Of a stretch of DNA of 64,000 nucleotides, positions 7,885-16,621 are shown in pieces; the first letter of the stretch is position 1; each line of letters starts with the position of its first letter. The position numbers and the translations under genes were made by a program. The stretch is from NCBI RefSeq assembly GCF_002911695.1, contig NZ_PQBS01000008.1:25028-89027 (forward strand). Direction: 5' to 3'. Source of the DNA: Gracilimonas amylolytica (GTDB taxonomy: Bacteria; Bacteroidota; Rhodothermia; Balneolales; Balneolaceae). The notes beneath the pieces were generated by a model. That model saw nothing but the letters and a program-made list of their open reading frames with translations, did no database searches and was not told where the DNA came from.

Positions 7885-8522
7885 CCTTTTTCCCCGATGA
7901 GAGGTACAAACTTGAAATCGGCCAGTTCTTCCCGCTCATAGTCATTTTCACCTACCCGGGTAATACGCAACATCATCTGTTTTTCATCGTCCCCAACCGG
8001 TATAACCAGCCGTCCTCCAATATTCAGCTGTTGAACCAGGTCATCCGGTACAACCGGGGCGCCTGCGGTTACCACTATACCATCATAAGGTGCATAGGTT
8101 GACCAGCCAAGGGTTCCATCCCCCACTTTCAGCATAGCATTGTAGCCAAGATCTTTGAGTGACTCTTTGGCCCGGTGATAAAGATCCTTATGCCGTTCCA
8201 CACTGTAAACATCGGCCCCCATTTCACAAAGTACCATGCACTGATACCCCGAACCGGTCCCGATCTCCAGAATTTTATCTCCGGGTTCTATAGCCAGTAA
8301 TTCGGTTTGAGCCGCAACCGTAAACGGTTGAGAGATCGTTTGTCCCATCCCTATCGGCAGGGCCGTATCTTTGTAGGCTTTAGGATACAAAGCCGTGTCA
8401 ATAAGTTTATGACGAGGGATCTTGCCTATAGCTGCAAGAACCTTTGGATCTTTGATCCCCTTCTCTTTTAAGTGCTCAACTAATTGCCTTCTTGGTCTAA
8501 CAAACCTTCGATCTTGTTGCAA
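7872..8522 (-). CDS. pcm: protein-L-isoaspartate O-methyltransferase
   Basis: A 216-residue enzyme of typical family length that uses S-adenosylmethionine to repair isoaspartyl residues. Visible motifs: 'GQTISQPFTVAAQTELL' near the N-terminus (family hallmark), SAM motif I 'ILEIGTGSGYQ', and 'YDGIVVTAGAP' plus 'GGRLVIPVG' further on. It starts with TTG, preceded by AGGTG. It is the first gene of a two-gene leftward unit with the DUF368 gene. Confidence 0.92.
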   Translation of the reverse strand: MQQDRRFVRPRRQLVEHLKEKGIKDPKVLAAIGKIPRHKLIDTALYPKAYKDTALPIGMGQTISQPFTVAAQTELLAIEPGDKILEIGTGSGYQCMVLCEMGADVYSVERHKDLYHRAKESLKDLGYNAMLKVGDGTLGWSTYAPYDGIVVTAGAPVVPDDLVQQLNIGGRLVIPVGDDEKQMMLRITRVGENDYEREELADFKFVPLIGEKGWGE

Positions 8523-8659
8523 AATACACCTGTTAATTCACTGTTGATCTGTATGGCAAGTATAGGCATTTGAACAAATAAATGAGGGACGAAAATCTGC
8601 TAAATTTCCAGTTTAACCCCATTTTTCATGAACTCTTTTTACCCTCTCTTCTTAACAAC

Positions 8660-8823
8660 ATCTTTGAAGCATCCTGCTTCAAAGTAAAAGCTACCGGAGG
8701 CTGTGTCTCCACTTGCAAGAAGAAAAATAGTTCTGGTATATCATTCTAATGCTTACCCGGTTGCCCTAACGGAAGGCGAAGCCTTCCGGTGCTTATCTCC
8801 TGAAGCTGAAAGCTTCGGAGATT
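8660..8823. repeat. 164-bp multi-hairpin repeat, copy 1 (flanks RAYT gene)
   Basis: This copy differs from the copy at 9545-9708 at four positions by eye. It contains four hairpins in a row: CTTTGAAGCA-TCC-TGCTTCAAAG (10-bp perfect arms), GGAGGC-TGT-GTCTCC, GGAAGGC-GAA-GCCTTCC (7-bp perfect), and TCTCC(T)GAAGCT-GAA-AGCTTCGGAGA with a bulge. Three share a GAAG..CTTC theme. This is REP/BIME-like architecture and the pair encloses a RAYT gene. Confidence 0.85.
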
Positions 8824-8864
8824 TCGAGGAGGTTTCGAATAAATGAGTGTGCAGGGTTTAGATT

Positions 8865-9416
8865 CTAAATCAATAGCTCATCAATTTCTATCAGGCCTTT
8901 CTTATCCATATACCACCTTGCACTGCTGTAGGGATAATCCTGCGGTTGATAACATAGTCCTTCTTTGACGGGGTTATGATGTATGTAATTCATTTTTTGA
9001 GTAAAGAACTTTTGGGATCTGATTTCCATTGGACGATTGTTATGTTGCCAGAACTGAAAATTCTCATTATTCCTGCTATATCTACCGGCTTGCCTGAACA
9101 TCCATAGCATCCATTTCCTTCTGCTTTCTTTCCGGTTGTTTTGCAAATCATCAAGTATGGTTTTGGCGGTATGTCGTTTCATATCCCTAAGAATTCCCGA
9201 TAAACTTGCCCCGTCTTCAGCACTAATTATCAAATGAATGTGATTGGTCATTAAGCACCATCCGTGAATTTTTAGTCCTTTATTCTTCTGACAAAACTTT
9301 AGACTTTCTACCACCACTTCTTTATAGATCGGCCTCACAAACACATCGATCCAATCAACGACCGAATAAGTAATGAAATGAGCCAGATGCTGATTATGTA
9401 TTTTGTACCCTCCCAT
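8865..9416 (-). CDS. REP-associated tyrosine transposase (RAYT, Y1/IS200-like)
   Basis: A 183-residue protein of the Y1_Tnp family. The HUH-type metal motif is seen in 'TNHIHLIIS' (His-x-His), and the presumed nucleophile Tyr lies in 'NYIHHNPVKEGL', the most conserved block of RAYTs, followed by 'YPYSSARWY'. It is single-copy here and lies between two direct copies of a hairpin-rich repeat, the arrangement expected for a RAYT and its REP substrates. Probable role: single-strand DNA nicking and spreading of the repeats. Confidence 0.85.
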   Translation of the reverse strand: MGGYKIHNQHLAHFITYSVVDWIDVFVRPIYKEVVVESLKFCQKNKGLKIHGWCLMTNHIHLIISAEDGASLSGILRDMKRHTAKTILDDLQNNRKESRRKWMLWMFRQAGRYSRNNENFQFWQHNNRPMEIRSQKFFTQKMNYIHHNPVKEGLCYQPQDYPYSSARWYMDKKGLIEIDELLI

Positions 9417-9544
9417 GGTTTCAATTTAGAATTTTACGTATTCCTGTCAAGCATTTTTTAGCCATACCAATCTTTTACCCAAACTAAACCAATATAGTCT
9501 GATGCAGATATGGATATGAACCTACATCCCAAATCTTAATAAGG

Positions 9545-9708
9545 ATCTTTGAAGCATCCTGCTTCAAAGTATAAGCTACCGGAGGCTGTGCCTCCACTTG
9601 CAAGAAGAAAAATAGTTCTGGTATATCATTCTAATGCTTACCCGGTTGCCCTAACGGAAGGCAAAGCCTTCGGGTGCTTATCTCCTGAAGCTGAAAGCTT
9701 CGGAGATT
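9545..9708. repeat. 164-bp multi-hairpin repeat, copy 2 (flanks RAYT gene)
   Basis: Direct repeat of 8660-8823 with four substitutions. One improves hairpin 2 (GGAGGC-TGT-GCCTCC, now fully paired). One falls in the loop of hairpin 3 and another removes its last base pair. The substitutions thus mostly spare the folding. Confidence 0.85.
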
Positions 9709-9728
9709 AACAGATTAACAAATTAGAC

Positions 9729-9736
9729 TATCTTTG
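9729..9736 (+). promoter_or_regulatory. possible -7 box for lgt
   Basis: TATCTTTG matches TAnnTTTG and lies 67 bp before the lgt start. No clear -33 TTTG is visible at the right distance, so this is tentative. Confidence 0.3.
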
Positions 9737-9802
9737 AATTGAATTTTTTTATGATACACAGCTTCTTATTTTCAGGTCATAAATTTCCATTCAACCAATT
9801 TT

Positions 9803-10627
9803 ATGATACTTGCACTACTTGATAATTTAACCTGGGGTATTGATCCTGAGATCTTTTCATTAGGTCCGATCGCACCCCGCTGGTATGGTCTTCTTTTTGC
9901 CGGTGCCTTCGTTTCCGGTTATATGTTTGGCGTCAAATTATGGAAAGACGCCGGTCGCAAAGTTGAGGAAATGGAAAGCATCCTCACCTGGATCCTGGTG
10001 GGAACCGTGATCGGAGCCCGTTTAGGCCACGTGATCTTCTACGACCCATCTTATTATTTACGCAATCTTGATCAGGTGTTGGCGGTTTGGAACGGGGGAT
10101 TAGCCAGTCATGGTGCCGCCATCGGCATTGTCCTGGCAATGTATTATCTGGCCAAAAAAACTCCGAAAATGAGCTTTTGGTGGCTGGCTGACCGGGTTGT
10201 TATTCCAACGGCTATTGGCGGAGCTTTTATCCGTACCGGTAATTTCTTTAACTCAGAGATATATGGACATGAAACAGATGCACCCTGGGGCATCATCTTC
10301 ACAAATCTTCCGGGGCCTTTGGGCATGGTTCCCCGCCACCCTACCATGCTGTATGAGGCCCTGCTTTGCATTGCGGTATTTGCCGTGCTTTGGTGGATCT
10401 ACAGATCCTACAAAAATGCCCCGCCTGAAGGCTCTCTCTTTGGTACCTTCCTGATACTGCTGTTTTCAGGTCGGTTCTTCCTGGAATACACCAAAATACC
10501 ACAGGCTGATTTCGCAGCCGAATGGTCTATAAACATGGGACAGCTACTAAGTATTCCAATGGTACTGATCGGTATTTATATACTGATCAAGGTCGTTGAC
10601 TGGAAAAAGGACACACAACAGGAATGA
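9803..10627 (+). CDS. lgt: prolipoprotein diacylglyceryl transferase
   Basis: A 274-residue inner-membrane enzyme that transfers diacylglycerol from phosphatidylglycerol to the lipobox Cys of prolipoproteins. Several membrane segments are visible. The family signature appears as 'GAFIRTGNFFNSEIYG' (about 140-155), and 'NGGLASHGAAIG' carries the conserved H-G motif. 'PRHPTMLYEAL' and 'GRFFLEYTK' are also typical of Lgt. Substrates are encoded in the window, for example the SusD-like and zinc-protease lipoproteins. Full length. Confidence 0.95.
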   Translation: MILALLDNLTWGIDPEIFSLGPIAPRWYGLLFAGAFVSGYMFGVKLWKDAGRKVEEMESILTWILVGTVIGARLGHVIFYDPSYYLRNLDQVLAVWNGGLASHGAAIGIVLAMYYLAKKTPKMSFWWLADRVVIPTAIGGAFIRTGNFFNSEIYGHETDAPWGIIFTNLPGPLGMVPRHPTMLYEALLCIAVFAVLWWIYRSYKNAPPEGSLFGTFLILLFSGRFFLEYTKIPQADFAAEWSINMGQLLSIPMVLIGIYILIKVVDWKKDTQQE

Positions 10628-10672
10628 TACCGTTTCCTAAAAAGGGTATTTAATTTACAAACAGTGTAAATA

Positions 10673-10708
10673 GAAAAATAGCCTCTTCAACAGAGACTAT
10701 TTTTCTTT
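10673..10708. terminator. bidirectional terminator between lgt and porin gene
   Basis: GAAAAATAG-C-CTCT / AGAG-A-CTATTTTTC with loop TCAAC. The A-rich and T-rich arms give a T run in both directions, as expected between these convergent genes. Confidence 0.8.
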
Positions 10709-10736
10709 AATTGAAATGAGATAAGCATGATGTTGG

Positions 10737-11786
10737 TCAGAAACCAATATGCATGGTCATCACCAGACCGTGATCTTTGAATTCTGCATTATTGTTCAAA
10801 GGCATCAGGTAATTGATGCGAAATCCGGTTTCAGTGGTTGGGTTTCCCTTATATCCAATAAGTACTCTATCCCGATCAATTCCGGTTCCCAGTAGATCTG
10901 ATTGCAATGTCTCATAACGCGCCATAACAGTTGATCTTTGATCAAATTTGTAGCCACCTGTTAGGTGAAATCCATATACATTATCCGATTCGGTAAACCC
11001 TGTGTATTCGAGGTTTGCTGCTAACACTTCGGCAGCGAGGATCAGGTTTTCATCCTCATAGCGCACATCACCGCCATAGGTAAATCTATCTCCATCTATA
11101 TTTGGAAGAACACCACCTGCAATTGTAGTATTGGTCATTTCACCGTAAGAAAGGTTTACACCACCTTCAATTTGACCGGTTTCACTTTTATCAGCTGTAA
11201 AACCTAATCTTCCCGCATAATAAAAGTTATTGTCATTATTTGGAGCCAGCCCGTTTCCATTAAACATTCCTACACTATAGTTAACAACATCCGTCAAATC
11301 ACCGGCCAAACGAATGCCAAAATCACGCTCTTGTGCAAGGGCAACCACCGGATAGGACCGGGTGTAGAAATCGATCTTATGCGGCCCTGTTAAAAATTCA
11401 GCACTGATCCCCGGTTGCTGTGACCCTACTATAACTGTTGCTTTTTCTGATAGTTCATAGCCGATCTCAGCATCCAGCAAGGTAAACTGATCGGCAAAAT
11501 CGGCCTGTATCTTATAACTGAAGCCTCCATCAAGGTTACCATTCAGTATAAACCGTACCTGCGGAACTGTAAATCCCCTGTTTCCTGCGGCTGCATCTTT
11601 ATCAAAAGCAAAATCCGCCTGTGTCAGGATCAGTGCTCCCATATTAAATGATTCACTTTTTAGTTTTTGCCTGAGTTCCTCAATGTTTTCTGTGGTATCA
11701 GGATCACCCTGAGCATTGACCCCATTTATACCAGATGTAACGGCTAAGATCAAAATGAATAGAATACTGTTTTTAAGAGAGTACAT
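10737..11786 (-). CDS. outer-membrane porin, OprO/OprP-like
   Basis: A 349-residue protein from ATG 11786, giving a clean signal peptide ending 'GVNAQ'. After a short coiled N-terminus it consists of alternating amphipathic strands and ends in aromatic 'MHIGF', the outer-membrane barrel signature. 'VPQVRFILNGNLDGGFSYKIQADF' (shown in part by position 75-100) and the later 'ERDFGIRLAGDL' fit phosphate/pyrophosphate-selective-porin-like proteins. It is divergent from the ZIP transporter gene, sharing a ~200-bp upstream region. Anion selectivity is not demonstrated. A longer reading from TTG 11807 is less likely. Confidence 0.75.
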   Translation of the reverse strand: MYSLKNSILFILILAVTSGINGVNAQGDPDTTENIEELRQKLKSESFNMGALILTQADFAFDKDAAAGNRGFTVPQVRFILNGNLDGGFSYKIQADFADQFTLLDAEIGYELSEKATVIVGSQQPGISAEFLTGPHKIDFYTRSYPVVALAQERDFGIRLAGDLTDVVNYSVGMFNGNGLAPNNDNNFYYAGRLGFTADKSETGQIEGGVNLSYGEMTNTTIAGGVLPNIDGDRFTYGGDVRYEDENLILAAEVLAANLEYTGFTESDNVYGFHLTGGYKFDQRSTVMARYETLQSDLLGTGIDRDRVLIGYKGNPTTETGFRINYLMPLNNNAEFKDHGLVMTMHIGF

Positions 11787-11990
11787 GTTAGGTTCTGTAG
11801 ATTTCAATATTTAATTGATGTTAAATTTTGGGTTACAAGAAAAACAAAAGTTATTGAATAATGTGTGAATTTCGAGATATATCCCTTCATTAGTTTCACA
11901 TATTCAGACCCGGAGTTTAAGACCTCTTATTTAGTTAGTGTATAAAAATCATTATACCTATTATCGCACCTCATCATAATTTTGATATTT

Positions 11991-12746
11991 ATGGATCTGG
12001 AATTTCTTTCTGCACCTATAACTCAGGTTTTTTTGTACGCTTTGTTAACGGCTGTTACAACAGGACTTGGAGCTGTACCATTCTTTTTTATCAAAGATAT
12101 TTCACCATCACTTTTGGGTAAATCGAATGCCGCTGCTTCCGGCTTAATGCTGGCAGCCAGTTTTAGTCTGATCATGGAGGGATACAACGTGAGTGAATGG
12201 ATGACCGTTGGCGGTATGGCGGCCGGAGTAGTCCTCGTGGTTGTGGCTCACAAATGGATGGAAAATCGTGGAGAGGTTGGTGTCAAAGACCTGATAGGAG
12301 GTAAACGTAAACAGATGCTTATGTTCCTGGGTATCATGACCGTGCACTCCTTTGCTGAAGGTGTTAGTGTAGGCGTATCATTTGCAAGTACCATGGAATT
12401 TGGGGTCTTCATAGCTATAGCTATTGCCATACATAACATCCCCGAAGGACTTGCCATCAGCCTCGTAATGGTGCCACAGGGAACCTCTCCCCTTAAAGCG
12501 GTTTGGTGGAGTATCTTTTCCAGCCTGCCACAACCTTTGATGGCTGTTCCAGCCTTTCTGTTTGTGGAAGTTTTTAAACAATACCTACCCTTTGGACTTG
12601 GTTTAGCGGCCGGAGCCATGATCTGGATGGTTTTTACGGATCTTATCCCGGAAGCCCTGGAAAAATGTGAGGCCAAAAAGGTAGGACTTTGGGTTACCAT
12701 TGCTGTACTCGCAATGAGTGCCTTTCAGATTTTACTTTCACACTAA
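11991..12746 (+). CDS. ZIP family divalent metal transporter
   Basis: A 251-residue inner-membrane protein from ATG 11991 with about eight membrane segments. The two metal-site helices are clear: 'TVHSFAEGVSVG' (HSxxEG) and 'HNIPEGLAISL' (HNxxEGxA). These are the ZIP transport residues for Zn/Fe/Mn uptake. It is divergent from the porin, which may let the ions cross the outer membrane (inference). The cytoplasmic His-rich loop of many ZIPs is missing; a basic GGKRK loop stands instead. Confidence 0.88.
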   Translation: MDLEFLSAPITQVFLYALLTAVTTGLGAVPFFFIKDISPSLLGKSNAAASGLMLAASFSLIMEGYNVSEWMTVGGMAAGVVLVVVAHKWMENRGEVGVKDLIGGKRKQMLMFLGIMTVHSFAEGVSVGVSFASTMEFGVFIAIAIAIHNIPEGLAISLVMVPQGTSPLKAVWWSIFSSLPQPLMAVPAFLFVEVFKQYLPFGLGLAAGAMIWMVFTDLIPEALEKCEAKKVGLWVTIAVLAMSAFQILLSH

Positions 12747-12877
12747 GAGTACTTTAGCCTCTAAAATACCTCTTCATTGTTATTACCTGTGGTCCATACT
12801 ATCAGGTTAAGGATCTCGTTAAGTCGCTGTGAGAAAGTGACTAACCGTTAAAAATTTTTGCAACGGATTTTAGTTTT

Positions 12878-12913
12878 TTTTGCAAAGCTTAATGGTCACC
12901 TTCTCTATATTTG
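12878..12913 (+). promoter_or_regulatory. possible Bacteroidota-type promoter for the 12947 gene
   Basis: A -33-like TTTTG at 12878-12882 and an exact -7 box TATATTTG at 12906-12913 are separated by 23 bp, slightly longer than the usual 19-21. Translation would begin about 27 nt after the predicted start site. Confidence 0.4.
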
Positions 12914-12946
12914 CAATAAATATTTTAACGCTCCATCTACAGATCA

Positions 12947-14218
12947 TTGACCTACACTCAAAAACTAACTCAGCTCTTTTTACTTGTTCTGTTTTTAATC
13001 CCTTCGTTTGCACTTGCTCAAAATGTTGAACAACGTTCAAGACAAACCATCAACGTATATTTGGATTGCCGGGGTTGTAGCAGCAGTTTCATTCGATCGG
13101 AAGTAAACTACGTAAATTTTGTTCGGGATCAGGAAGTTGCAGAAGTCCATCTGTTGGTTACCCTTCAACAAACCGGAAGCGGTGGATGGGAGCATACCCT
13201 TAATTTCATGGCACCCGGGCACTCTCCGGATGAAGATCATACCATCGTATTCATTAGTCCACAATCTGACACCAATGATATGATGAGGCGCCGGTTAGTT
13301 GAACACGTCGAACTTGGACTGATCCACTTTCTCACAGATCGGGGAGTATTTTCTGACCTTAAAGTAAATTTTACCGGTACCATTTCTGAAGATGAAGAAG
13401 TGGTTGAGATCAATGACCCCTGGAATAGCTGGACCTTTGAAATTGGACTGAGCACCAGCTTTAGCGGGGAGCAATCCCGTGAGAATTTCTGGCTGGGTGG
13501 GAATTTTGATGCAAGACGAATTACAAATGACTGGAAACTGGACTTTTCTTATCGACAAAATTATGATCGTCGGACCTTCAGAAATGAAGAAGACGACGGC
13601 ACAACATCCACGGATATCTTTACCACAGAAAACCAAAATTTCACCGGACTCATAGCCAAAAGCCTGGGTGACCATTTGACTGTTGGCGGATATACAAGAG
13701 TGCGGTCCTCAACCCAAAACAACATTGATCTGAGTATCGGAGCCACTCCTTCCATCGAATATAGCCTCTTCCCATATAACGAATTCAACCAGCGGGAAGT
13801 AACCTTGAGATACGGTCTGTTAGGCTCCCATTACAACTACTCAGAAACCACCATTTTAAATGTTGATGAAGAATTTCTCTGGAGAAATGAGCTCAACTTT
13901 CGGGCCGATTTCACCCAGCCCTGGGGTGGTGTGTACGGATGGGCAGATGCCGGAGCTTACATGCACGACCTGAGTAAAAACAGGATCAATATGGGCTTCA
14001 GAGTCAACATGAGGATCATGAAAGGCTTGTCCGTATTTTTCTCAGGAAGATATTCACTGATCAACGATCAGATCAGTCTGGCAGCCGGTGAACTGACTGA
14101 AGAGGAACGGCTCCTGAACCTAAAGCAACAAGCTACCTCCTATAACTATGGTGGCTCCATCGGTTTTGAGTTCAACTTCGGTTCTATCTATAACAATGTG
14201 GTCAACTCCAGATTTTGA
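12947..14218 (+). CDS. secreted outer-membrane beta-barrel-like protein, unknown function
   Basis: A 423-residue protein read from TTG 12947, giving a signal peptide ending 'SFALAQ'. Residues 25-140 form a soluble domain with a vicinal pair CRGC (C41, C44) near its start. From about residue 155 the protein is alternating aromatic strands with regular turns, a beta-barrel pattern reminiscent of DUF481-like outer-membrane proteins. It ends 'NVVNSRF' with a terminal Phe. I cannot name the family of the N-terminal domain. The YgjP-like peptidase gene follows 30 bp downstream. Confidence 0.6.
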   Translation: MTYTQKLTQLFLLVLFLIPSFALAQNVEQRSRQTINVYLDCRGCSSSFIRSEVNYVNFVRDQEVAEVHLLVTLQQTGSGGWEHTLNFMAPGHSPDEDHTIVFISPQSDTNDMMRRRLVEHVELGLIHFLTDRGVFSDLKVNFTGTISEDEEVVEINDPWNSWTFEIGLSTSFSGEQSRENFWLGGNFDARRITNDWKLDFSYRQNYDRRTFRNEEDDGTTSTDIFTTENQNFTGLIAKSLGDHLTVGGYTRVRSSTQNNIDLSIGATPSIEYSLFPYNEFNQREVTLRYGLLGSHYNYSETTILNVDEEFLWRNELNFRADFTQPWGGVYGWADAGAYMHDLSKNRINMGFRVNMRIMKGLSVFFSGRYSLINDQISLAAGELTEEERLLNLKQQATSYNYGGSIGFEFNFGSIYNNVVNSRF

Positions 14219-14248
14219 TGGTCATTTCTAAAGTGACTACCTTGGCTC

Positions 14249-14980
14249 ATGCCGCGTTATAAAACCTACAGCCGATCAACGATCACCGTCTCCGGATTAG
14301 AGATACAGGTTCACCATAAAAATGTGAAGAACCTGAATCTGAGGGTATACCCGTCAAAAAAGGAAGTAAAAGTATCGGTTCCCAAGAGAGCACCTGATTC
14401 AGTTATATATAATTTCTTGGCAAGCCGGATCTTGTGGATAAAAAAACATCTGAACCGAACTTCTACAAAACCGGAAGCGCCAACTCCTACATTCAAAACC
14501 GGTGACACAGTTCAGGTTTGGGGAGATACTCTTAAACTGGATATCATTTTTAAAGAACAGGCTCCAAGGGTTTTTCTGAAGAATGCAAAGGAGTTGGTCT
14601 TACAAGTCAGGCTGGGAACAGATCGGATAAAAAGAGAAGCCATATTCAATGAATGGCTTCGTGCTCAAATGAAGGAAGTGATCCCAAAGCTGATCGCAAA
14701 ATGGGAACCCGAGATGGGAGTTAAAGTCAATGAGTTTGGAGTAAAACGCATGAAGACGCGATGGGGAACCTGTAATACCCGGGACAAACGGATCTGGCTG
14801 AACCTGGAACTGGCAAAAAGACGGCCGGAGTTTCTGGAGTATGTGGTGGTCCACGAAATGGTTCACCTACTGGAAAGATTACACAACGATCGGTTTTATG
14901 CTTACATGACCCGGTTCTACCCAAAATGGCCCTCTCTCAGAAAGGAATTAAAGGGCGATCACCCCCTTCAGGATTGCTGA
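14249..14980 (+). CDS. YgjP-like zinc metallopeptidase (DUF45)
   Basis: A 243-residue cytoplasmic protein. The zinc site is 'VVHEMVHLLERLHNDRF' (HExxH plus a downstream His), preceded by the family block 'MKTRWGTCNTRDKRIWLNLELA' (shown for location, about 170-191). The N-terminal half is the strand-rich region usual in YgjP-like proteins, sometimes found with restriction systems but here alone. It lies 30 bp after the barrel-like protein gene, possibly cotranscribed. Substrate unknown. Confidence 0.85.
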   Translation: MPRYKTYSRSTITVSGLEIQVHHKNVKNLNLRVYPSKKEVKVSVPKRAPDSVIYNFLASRILWIKKHLNRTSTKPEAPTPTFKTGDTVQVWGDTLKLDIIFKEQAPRVFLKNAKELVLQVRLGTDRIKREAIFNEWLRAQMKEVIPKLIAKWEPEMGVKVNEFGVKRMKTRWGTCNTRDKRIWLNLELAKRRPEFLEYVVVHEMVHLLERLHNDRFYAYMTRFYPKWPSLRKELKGDHPLQDC

Positions 14981-15055
14981 TCAATTTTAAGGCGAAGGTT
15001 TATTGTCTTTCCGGCATCTAATTAAATGAACAAATAATAAGATGCGGAGAGCACC

Positions 15056-15574
15056 ATGAAAAACATTTTAAAAATATCCGTTTTATCAGCTTTATTGATC
15101 GGCCTGACTGTTGACGTTTCTGCCCAACAGCAAAACAGAAAAATGCAGAATAGAGCTAATGGCGACTGTCAGGGACAAATGATGAATCGCGGTGACAAAC
15201 AAGGTCAAAACCAACAGCGCATGATGACTCAGCTCAACCTCACTGACGATCAAAGAGCTAAAGTTGAAGAAATTCACCTGAACGGTCAAAAAGGGATGAT
15301 CCCTCTCAGAAATAACATTCAGGAGAAAAATGCTCAATTGCGCACGCTCAGAATGTCAGATGACTATGATGAAGCTGCTGTCAATGCTTTGATCGATGAA
15401 ATAGGTGAACTGAGAACAGCCATGATGGCTATGAGAACCGGCCACCAACAGCAGGTCCGTGAATTACTGACTGAAGAACAACGCATTAAGTTTGATAGTA
15501 TGCAGCAAATGCGTGGTCCAAAACAACAGGGTCAGCGAATGAATAAAAACAACAAAAGAGGACGATCCTTCTAA
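15056..15574 (+). CDS. Spy/CpxP-like periplasmic LTxxQ protein
   Basis: A 172-residue protein with a signal peptide ending 'VSAQQQ' and a good Shine-Dalgarno (GGAGAG) before ATG. The mature part is helical with two LTxxQ-type motifs: 'LNLTDDQRAKVEEI' and 'LLTEEQRIKFDSM'. It is rich in Gln, Met and Arg and ends in a basic tail. Spy/CpxP relatives are chaperone-like envelope stress proteins that often bind metals. It precedes an ECF sigma factor gene and is separated from it by a hairpin, so it may belong to that regulon. Confidence 0.8.
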   Translation: MKNILKISVLSALLIGLTVDVSAQQQNRKMQNRANGDCQGQMMNRGDKQGQNQQRMMTQLNLTDDQRAKVEEIHLNGQKGMIPLRNNIQEKNAQLRTLRMSDDYDEAAVNALIDEIGELRTAMMAMRTGHQQQVRELLTEEQRIKFDSMQQMRGPKQQGQRMNKNNKRGRSF

Positions 15575-15584
15575 CCGTTTTCCT

Positions 15585-15614
15585 GAAATGCAGGGTATAA
15601 CTTCCCTGCATTTC
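15585..15614 (+). terminator. hairpin between Spy-like gene and sigma factor
   Basis: GAAATGCAGGG and CCCTGCATTTC form an 11-bp perfect stem with an 8-nt loop, 11 bp after the spy-like stop. The T run is short (ATTAATACTTTT), so it may be a partial terminator or attenuator, or may protect the upstream mRNA. Confidence 0.6.
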
Positions 15615-15637
15615 ATTAATACTTTTCGGTTCTTATA

Positions 15638-16267
15638 ATGCCATTAACAAAAGTTCAAACAACTTATAAAGCCACCAAAAGGATCGAAGAATCGGCTCTT
15701 ATAGAACAACTCAGTCAGGGAAGTGAATCGGCTTTCCGGGCATTGGTTAATGATCATAAAGATCGTGTTTATAACACGTGTATGGGTTTTCTGCGAAACC
15801 CACACGATGCAGAAGATGTTTCGCAGGAAGTATTTATTGAAGTCTTTGATTCGATCGGTGATTTCAGGGAAGATGCCTCTCTTTCCACATGGATCTATCG
15901 TATAGCCGTGACAAAATCACTTGAATTGATCCGGTATCGAAAACGAAAAAAGCGATCCGGTTTTTTTCAGGCATTGAATGCCATGTTCAGTGAGCCGGAT
16001 GACAACATTGATGAGGCAGAGTTCATGCACCCCGGTGTTGAACTTGAAAACAAAGAGCGGGCAAGGATCCTGTTTGATGAAATTGACAAACTGACTGAAA
16101 AACAAAAAGTAGCCTTCACTCTTCAAAAAGTTGAAGGGTTAAGTTATCAGGAAGTGGCTGATGTAATGGAGATCAGCTTACCGGCCGTTGAATCATTGAT
16201 TCACCGTGCCAAGGAAAACCTGAAGAAACAACTTCATTCCTACTATCAACAAAATGAAATAGACTGA
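15638..16267 (+). CDS. ECF RNA polymerase sigma factor
   Basis: A 209-residue sigma-70 family protein. Region 2 spans about 30-100 ('LVNDHKDRVYNTCMGFLRNP', then 'DAEDVSQEVFIEVF'), region 4 about 145-200 ('LTEKQKVAFTLQKVEGLSYQEV', the HTH 'VMEISLPAVESLIHRAKENL'). No sigma domain 3, as usual for ECF factors. It is followed 2 bp later by a one-membrane-helix protein and then a membrane-anchored Spy-like protein, suggesting a sigma / anti-sigma / sensor operon. Confidence 0.92.
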   Translation: MPLTKVQTTYKATKRIEESALIEQLSQGSESAFRALVNDHKDRVYNTCMGFLRNPHDAEDVSQEVFIEVFDSIGDFREDASLSTWIYRIAVTKSLELIRYRKRKKRSGFFQALNAMFSEPDDNIDEAEFMHPGVELENKERARILFDEIDKLTEKQKVAFTLQKVEGLSYQEVADVMEISLPAVESLIHRAKENLKKQLHSYYQQNEID

Positions 16268-16269
16268 TC

Positions 16270-16620
16270 ATGAAAAAACGAACGAACAAACATGAGGAAG
16301 TGGAGAAAACACTGCGGTCGCTGGATGAACTTGAACCGGCAAAAACCGATGCATTTTTCTACAGCCGTCTTACAGCCAGGTTAGAAAACAGGAATGAAGG
16401 CCGGTACGAACTGAATGGCAAAACTGAATTTGGTTTCAAAGTAGCCGTTGCCGCTGTTTTAGCCATGGTGTCCCTGAATCTGATATCGCTCATACAGTTC
16501 CAACCGGCTCAAACCGAAACGGCTGAAGTTGAAGCTACAACTGAAGACTGGGCTGAGGAATTTACAGCCAGCTATCAGGTCCTGGACCTGGATTATTATG
16601 AAAATCTTGAACAAGAATAA
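16270..16620 (+). CDS. putative single-pass anti-sigma factor
   Basis: A 116-residue protein. The N-terminal ~55 residues are charged and helical (cytoplasmic), one membrane helix spans about 58-78, and the rest is a short acidic tail predicted periplasmic. There is no zinc-finger HxxxCxxC motif. It starts 2 bp after the ECF sigma gene and ends 1 bp before the next gene. Topology and position match CnrY-type anti-sigma factors. The role is inferred; the sequence itself carries no family hallmark I can name. Confidence 0.6.
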   Translation: MKKRTNKHEEVEKTLRSLDELEPAKTDAFFYSRLTARLENRNEGRYELNGKTEFGFKVAVAAVLAMVSLNLISLIQFQPAQTETAEVEATTEDWAEEFTASYQVLDLDYYENLEQE

Positions 16621-16621
16621 C

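Noticed and set aside
8660..9708. CRISPR array or composite transposon
   Set aside because: Only two repeat copies separated by one gene; no spacers. The gene is a RAYT, so a REP-type unit fits better than IS ends.
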